Source of the DNA: Bacteroidales bacterium UBA6346
Lineage (GTDB): Bacteria; Bacteroidota; Bacteroidia; Bacteroidales; UBA932
Direction: 5' to 3'
Assembly: GCA_002438905.1 (NCBI GenBank)
Contig: DJSA01000112.1
Coordinates: 1 to 17,914 of the forward strand
DNA: 17,914 bases
Shown: positions 14,379 through 17,914 of the stretch, piece after piece
Layout of the letters: each line of letters opens with the position of its first letter
Position numbering within the stretch: position 1 is the stretch's first letter
Program-made: the position numbers and the translations under genes
Notes under the pieces: generated by a model
Told to the model about the DNA's origin: nothing
The model's input: the letters and a program-made list of their open reading frames with translations, nothing else
Database searches by the model: none

Positions 14379-17174
14379 TTAAAAATCCAATTGGGCGCGC
14401 AGGCGCGCGAGAAATTCCGGCGGGAGCTTGCCGAGTCCCTCAAGGTCCGCCAAAGCCGCCTGCGGGTCAAACGCCGAGAGATAAGCCGGAGCGCCATGAG
14501 GGTCTTCCGTGATGAAGCTGCCGCACTGGAGAATAGCCAGGAAAGAATCGGGCATCTTGCAGATGCGGTCCACATGATAGCCGAACGCCATCTTTGCCTC
14601 CGGCGCAAACTTTCTCATCCTGCCAATCCGTCCCTTCGCCCCGTCGAGGAGCGCGAGCTGTTCAGGGGAAAATTCCGGGAAACTGCAATCGACCGTGAGA
14701 CGTTCGTTGACATCGGTTTCGGGAAGATATATCTTCACGCTGAGGGTCGCCCCATCGTAGGTCCACAGTGCCTCGGAAGCGGCCTCCTTTCCTGTGGATT
14801 CCCGCTCGGTGAAGCGCGAATAGCGGACCGGAGCCCCGTTGAAGAGCACCTCAGACGGCGCGTAGGAGTTGGCGAGTTCAATTATGACGCGGCGGGACGT
14901 GGCGGCGGAGGGGAACTGACCCTTGCGCGGGGAGACTTCGATGTGTGTGCCGTGGATGTCGGAATGCTTACTGATTGCCGTTGTGGCGTACTCTGAGACA
15001 TATGCCTGCGTCCCGCCGTCGTCCTCATAGACCTTTGTCGTGCTGCTGCCGTGGCCGGGGGCGACGAACAGCCGCAGAGTGTTGTCCGCACTCTGGAGGG
15101 AAGTGATTTTCTCAGATGCCATCGGGATGACGGCCCCGGCTCTGACATACCACGGATTCTCGTTTATGGTGTAGCTCATGGTGTCAACCGAGCCGCCCTT
15201 CAGCATCTTTCCCGAAGCAACGTCGAACCAGTCGTTTCCTTCCGGAAGCCAAAGGGTGCGCGAAGCAAGTCCCGTGAGGCTGTCTGCCGGCTCACAGACG
15301 ACCGTCGCGAGGATGTCGTCCCCGAACATATACTCCTGTTTGAAAGAGTACGCCCGAGGGTCTTCCGGGGAGTCGTAGTAGAGCGGACGACAGATGGAAA
15401 TCCCCGTGTCGAATGCCTCGCGGGCGGCGGTGTAGATGTACGGGGAAAGGCTGTAGCGCAGGCGGATTGCGTCACGCATGGCCGGGAAATAGTCCGGGAA
15501 CTTCCAGAAATGCTTTTCAATCACGGGATCCTTTGTGGAGTGCGTCTTGAAGATAGGGGTGAACACGCCGTACTGAAACCAGCGCGTGAAGAGCTCTGGA
15601 TTGGTGGCCTTCATCCCCTCATATTTCTTGAATCCTCCGATGTCATGCCCCCAGTAGCCGTATGCCACGTTCGAGGCCGTGGCGGTGAAATACGGAAGAT
15701 AGCCGAGGACCTTCCATGTTGCGTAGGTGTCGCCGGAGAAGCCGACTGGGTAGCGGTGGCTGCCGATGCCGCCCCAGCGGTGGTATATCATCGGTCTCGG
15801 AGCCTGAATCCCCATGTGGGAAGTGCGCCGCACCTTGTCGTTGAAAAAGCACCAGTTCACCCAGAAAGTGTTGCTTAGGCCGGGGACATAGCGGCTGTAC
15901 TTCCACTGCTGCCAGTCCTGCCACCAGAAATCGACGCCCTTGCTCTCAAGCGGATGGATGACCGAATTGAAATAGGCGTCGGCCCATTCCATCTGGCTCA
16001 TCCTGTGCGGAACCGGAGCCGGCTGCCCGGCCTTTCCATCTCCCGCAGGCTTCTTCACTCCCGCATAATGGTAGGGCTCCGTGCCATAGACATAATCTTT
16101 CGGCCCGTCATAGTCGGAAGTTCGCGAAAGATAGTCCTTGACAAAGCGGCCGTAGGGCTCTTCAAAGGGCTGTATTCCCTCATTGAAGTGCAGGTTCAGC
16201 GCTGTCTTGACGCCGAGTCCGTGGAGTTCTGCAAGGCAGTTCTCCGGCGAAGGGAAAAGCTGCTTCTGCCATGTGTAGCCTGTCCATCCGATTGACTCCC
16301 CGAAGTCATCTGTCGGACCTCCGATTTTCAGCGAAAACACCTCATGCCAGTCCATGTCGATTATCATCACGTCAATCGGAATCCCATAGGAGCGTATTTC
16401 CCGGCAAAGGTCGACCAGCTCATAGTCCGAATACTGCCAGTAGCGGCTCCACCAGTAGCCGAAAGCCCATTTCGGCGGCAGGGGAACCTTGCCGGAGATC
16501 TTCGTGAAGTCCGAGACAGCAGCCTTGTAGTCATGACCGTAGGCAAAGAGATACCAGTCAATGCGCTCTCCGTCCCCGCGACTTTCCACCCAGCTCTTCC
16601 AGTCCTCATCGACAGGCTTCAGCAGATGCCGCTCCGACTCGTCAATCACCGCCCAGCCGTCGCGGGAGACCACGCCCTTGTCGAACGGGTCTATGGTCTT
16701 CTCCCCGTCACAGCTGTCAAGGGTGCGGCAGGTACCGAGCAGATTGCCGCCCTCGTCCATCCCCGGATGCCATACGACCCTGCGTGAACCACCGCCCGCC
16801 TTGGGCATATTGAACGTCACCGAAAGATTGGACGAGTCGAACTTCCCTTTTCCCGAATAGACAAGCCTCAGGCTGTCCGTCTCTATGACCGTCTTGTTGC
16901 CGAACCCCCTTCTGACCTTGAACTTCGGCACGTCAAGTCTGCGGTTAACGACACCGAGCGTGGCCTTGTCCTCGAAACGGCCGTCCTCCGACCATTCCAA
17001 ACGCAGCAGGCGAGGAGTGAGAACCGTGAATCGCGCATTGCCGGAAACTACCACGGCTTCCGGAGCCGCGACCGGATTGTCTTCGGGCAGTCCAGTCGTT
17101 TGGCCATTGGCGGCCAAAGGCAGCAGAAATAAGATGGCCGTTGCAATGAATATGCGGCTATGGTGATGTTTCAT
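14379..17174 (-). CDS. GH31 alpha-glycosidase with C-terminal tail
   Basis: Exported GH31 retaining alpha-glycosidase of 931 residues, expected to remove alpha-linked glucose, xylose or galactose units from oligosaccharides. The ATG at 17174 begins a signal peptide (MKHHHSRIFIATAILFLLP, then ANGQ). An N-terminal beta-sandwich (about 40-240) precedes the TIM barrel (about 245-600), which has FGYWWSRYWQYSDY, MIIDMDWHEVF, the nucleophile Asp420 in FWWQDWQQW and the acid/base Asp482 in FSGDTYATW. A DUF5110-like sandwich follows (about 700-833, VYEDDGGTQAYV). Residues 835-931 form a probably helical tail that I do not recognise. The QDWQQ motif differs from the IDMNE or TDxGE forms of well-studied alpha-glucosidases and alpha-xylosidases, so the substrate is open. 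It starts 108 bp after the GH5 stop with no TAnnTTTG between, which suggests co-transcription. Confidence 0.92.
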   Translation of the reverse strand: MKHHHSRIFIATAILFLLPLAANGQTTGLPEDNPVAAPEAVVVSGNARFTVLTPRLLRLEWSEDGRFEDKATLGVVNRRLDVPKFKVRRGFGNKTVIETDSLRLVYSGKGKFDSSNLSVTFNMPKAGGGSRRVVWHPGMDEGGNLLGTCRTLDSCDGEKTIDPFDKGVVSRDGWAVIDESERHLLKPVDEDWKSWVESRGDGERIDWYLFAYGHDYKAAVSDFTKISGKVPLPPKWAFGYWWSRYWQYSDYELVDLCREIRSYGIPIDVMIIDMDWHEVFSLKIGGPTDDFGESIGWTGYTWQKQLFPSPENCLAELHGLGVKTALNLHFNEGIQPFEEPYGRFVKDYLSRTSDYDGPKDYVYGTEPYHYAGVKKPAGDGKAGQPAPVPHRMSQMEWADAYFNSVIHPLESKGVDFWWQDWQQWKYSRYVPGLSNTFWVNWCFFNDKVRRTSHMGIQAPRPMIYHRWGGIGSHRYPVGFSGDTYATWKVLGYLPYFTATASNVAYGYWGHDIGGFKKYEGMKATNPELFTRWFQYGVFTPIFKTHSTKDPVIEKHFWKFPDYFPAMRDAIRLRYSLSPYIYTAAREAFDTGISICRPLYYDSPEDPRAYSFKQEYMFGDDILATVVCEPADSLTGLASRTLWLPEGNDWFDVASGKMLKGGSVDTMSYTINENPWYVRAGAVIPMASEKITSLQSADNTLRLFVAPGHGSSTTKVYEDDGGTQAYVSEYATTAISKHSDIHGTHIEVSPRKGQFPSAATSRRVIIELANSYAPSEVLFNGAPVRYSRFTERESTGKEAASEALWTYDGATLSVKIYLPETDVNERLTVDCSFPEFSPEQLALLDGAKGRIGRMRKFAPEAKMAFGYHVDRICKMPDSFLAILQCGSFITEDPHGAPAYLSAFDPQAALADLEGLGKLPPEFLARLRAQLDF

Positions 17175-17211
17175 CGGGAAATTGTTGTTTTGAGATATGA
17201 TTTCTTGTTCC

Positions 17212-17220
17212 GGGGGGGGG
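17212..17220. repeat. G9 homopolymer in the GH31 leader
   Basis: Nine consecutive G residues (C on the coding strand of GH31) lie 38 to 46 nt upstream of the GH31 start codon. Such tracts are prone to length change by slippage and to sequencing error. Confidence 0.9.
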
Positions 17221-17228
17221 ATGGAATT

Positions 17229-17248
17229 CGCGCTATTTCGCCAGCGCG
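17229..17248. repeat. Stem-loop in the GH5-GH31 gap
   Basis: CGCGCT (17229-17234) and AGCGCG (17243-17248) form a 6-bp GC-rich stem with an 8-nt loop inside the tandem repeat region. No U-run follows on the minus strand, so it is a poor intrinsic terminator; pausing or mRNA processing between GH5 and GH31 is possible. Confidence 0.4.
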
Positions 17249-17307
17249 GGATTGATGCTGTTTCAACAGCGCGGAATTGATACTATTTCATCAGCGTCGA
17301 GTTGATG
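17233..17307. repeat. Three 25-bp tandem repeats spanning the GH5 stop codon
   Basis: Copies lie at 17233-17257, 17258-17282 and 17283-17307, abutting without spacers. The third copy is the last 25 bp of the GH5 coding sequence, including its TAG stop. Read on the minus strand in their own local frames the copies encode INPALAK-stop, INSALLKQ and INSTLMK-stop. Because 25 is not a multiple of three, the two outer copies are out of frame with the gene and lie after its stop. Confidence 0.85.
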
Positions 17308-17914
17308 TAGTTCTGATCTTGTTTGCAGTTCGAGAACTTGCACTGCTCAAGGAACGACTGCATGGCGTTCTTCGCTGTGTCCTGATCCGGACGGGCGCGG
17401 CGGATGGCCGGGTAGCTGCTGCGGTCGGCCTCAGAGAAGTTCACCACGCTGTCCCAACTTGAGGAAGGTGTGAAGTTCACGAAAGAGCCCCCGGTCTTCA
17501 TCTTCTTGTACGGCCAGTAGGTGTAGCCTAAGTTGTTTGCAATGAAATACTTGCTCATCGCAAGCTGTTGCTCCATCGTCAGGTGTCCAGTCTCGCCTAC
17601 GAACATCGGAACGCCCGTCCTGTCACGAAACTCTACGAGATACTTCACGCTCTTCTCAGGCGCGTCCTTGAAGTAGCAGTGGCAGGTGTACATCAGGTTT
17701 GAGTCGAACTTCCAGTCCGTGAACATAGTGAAGTCGGTGTTGCCCCTCGCCCCGCCGAGGATGATGATGTGGTTCTTGTCAACGGCGCGGATTGCGGTCG
17801 TGAGCCTCTTGTAGAGAGGTTCGAGCTTCGGGTAATAGAGAGTGTTCCAACTGTCTGATGCTGGGCGGTGCTCGATTGGCTCGTTCAGCAGCTTGTAAAT
17901 AATAACGCAAAAAT
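17283..17914 (-). CDS. GH5 glycoside hydrolase (endoglucanase-like), 5' end outside window
   Basis: The C-terminal 209 residues of a GH5 family TIM-barrel hydrolase, probably an endo-beta-glucanase or related backbone-cleaving enzyme. The frame is open to the right edge. The acid/base glutamate is in KLLNEP (codon 17880-17882) and the nucleophile glutamate is in MFVGETGH (codon 17592-17594). Between them AVDKNHIIILGG and MYTCHCYF match the barrel strands that carry the aromatic and His residues of GH5. After the last strand (YTYWPYKKM) there is a polar, lysine- and glutamine-rich tail ending NSTLMK. The stop lies within the third copy of a 25-bp tandem repeat. GH31 follows 108 bp downstream on the same strand. 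The family call rests on the two glutamate motifs and spacing; subfamily and substrate cannot be judged from this part. Confidence 0.85.
   Translation of the reverse strand, partial: FCVIIYKLLNEPIEHRPASDSWNTLYYPKLEPLYKRLTTAIRAVDKNHIIILGGARGNTDFTMFTDWKFDSNLMYTCHCYFKDAPEKSVKYLVEFRDRTGVPMFVGETGHLTMEQQLAMSKYFIANNLGYTYWPYKKMKTGGSFVNFTPSSSWDSVVNFSEADRSSYPAIRRARPDQDTAKNAMQSFLEQCKFSNCKQDQNYINSTLMK

Noticed and set aside
15051..15878. Open frame of 275 codons on the plus strand
   Set aside because: It is antisense to GH31 and has neither a plausible leader nor a known motif.
17233..17307. CRISPR-like repeats
   Set aside because: The three 25-bp copies abut directly with no spacers, and no cas gene is present, so this is a tandem duplication.

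Overview
This window looks like a carbohydrate-degradation stretch of a Bacteroidota chromosome, most likely a gut or rumen Bacteroidales. The basis is the gene content (GH3, GH5, GH31, GH97, a tandem esterase, lipoprotein signals with K-rich starts), AT-rich leaders mostly without Shine-Dalgarno sequences, and four matches to the Bacteroidetes -7 promoter element TAnnTTTG. Nearly every protein carries an export signal, so the cluster acts in the periplasm or at the cell surface.

Layout. At 1-1791 (minus) there is a BglX-like GH3 beta-glucosidase whose C-terminus lies outside the window. It is transcribed divergently from a second GH3 lipoprotein (2015-4249, plus), with promoter elements for both in the 223-bp gap. 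The second GH3 is followed by an exported histidine acid phosphatase (4394-5707, plus). This meets, 24 bp apart, a long minus-strand series. Read in the direction of transcription (right to left) that series is: a partial GH5 endoglucanase-like gene (beyond 17914 to 17283), GH31 (17174-14379), a cytoplasmic RlmI-like SAM methyltransferase (14345-13305) with its own promoter, GH97 (13192-11183), a 1138-residue metalloprotease-propeller-barrel protein (11008-7592) and a double-domain esterase (7477-5732).

How they may work together. The GH5 could cut a beta-glucan-type backbone, GH31 and GH97 could remove alpha-linked side groups, the esterase could remove acyl groups, and the two GH3 enzymes could finish beta-linked oligosaccharides. 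This is inferred from family membership only. No SusC/SusD transporter pair, sensor or regulator is visible, so this is either one arm of a polysaccharide utilisation locus or a loose hydrolase cluster. The methyltransferase and the metalloprotease do not obviously belong to sugar breakdown.

I see no RNA genes, insertion sequences, phage genes or CRISPR array. The least ordinary points are: the protease/propeller/outer-membrane-barrel architecture; the esterase with two apparently intact catalytic triads; three 25-bp tandem repeats that duplicate the 3' end of the GH5 gene past its stop codon, next to a G9 tract in the GH31 leader; and an unexplained 97-residue tail on GH31. I do not see a clearly new multi-gene system here.
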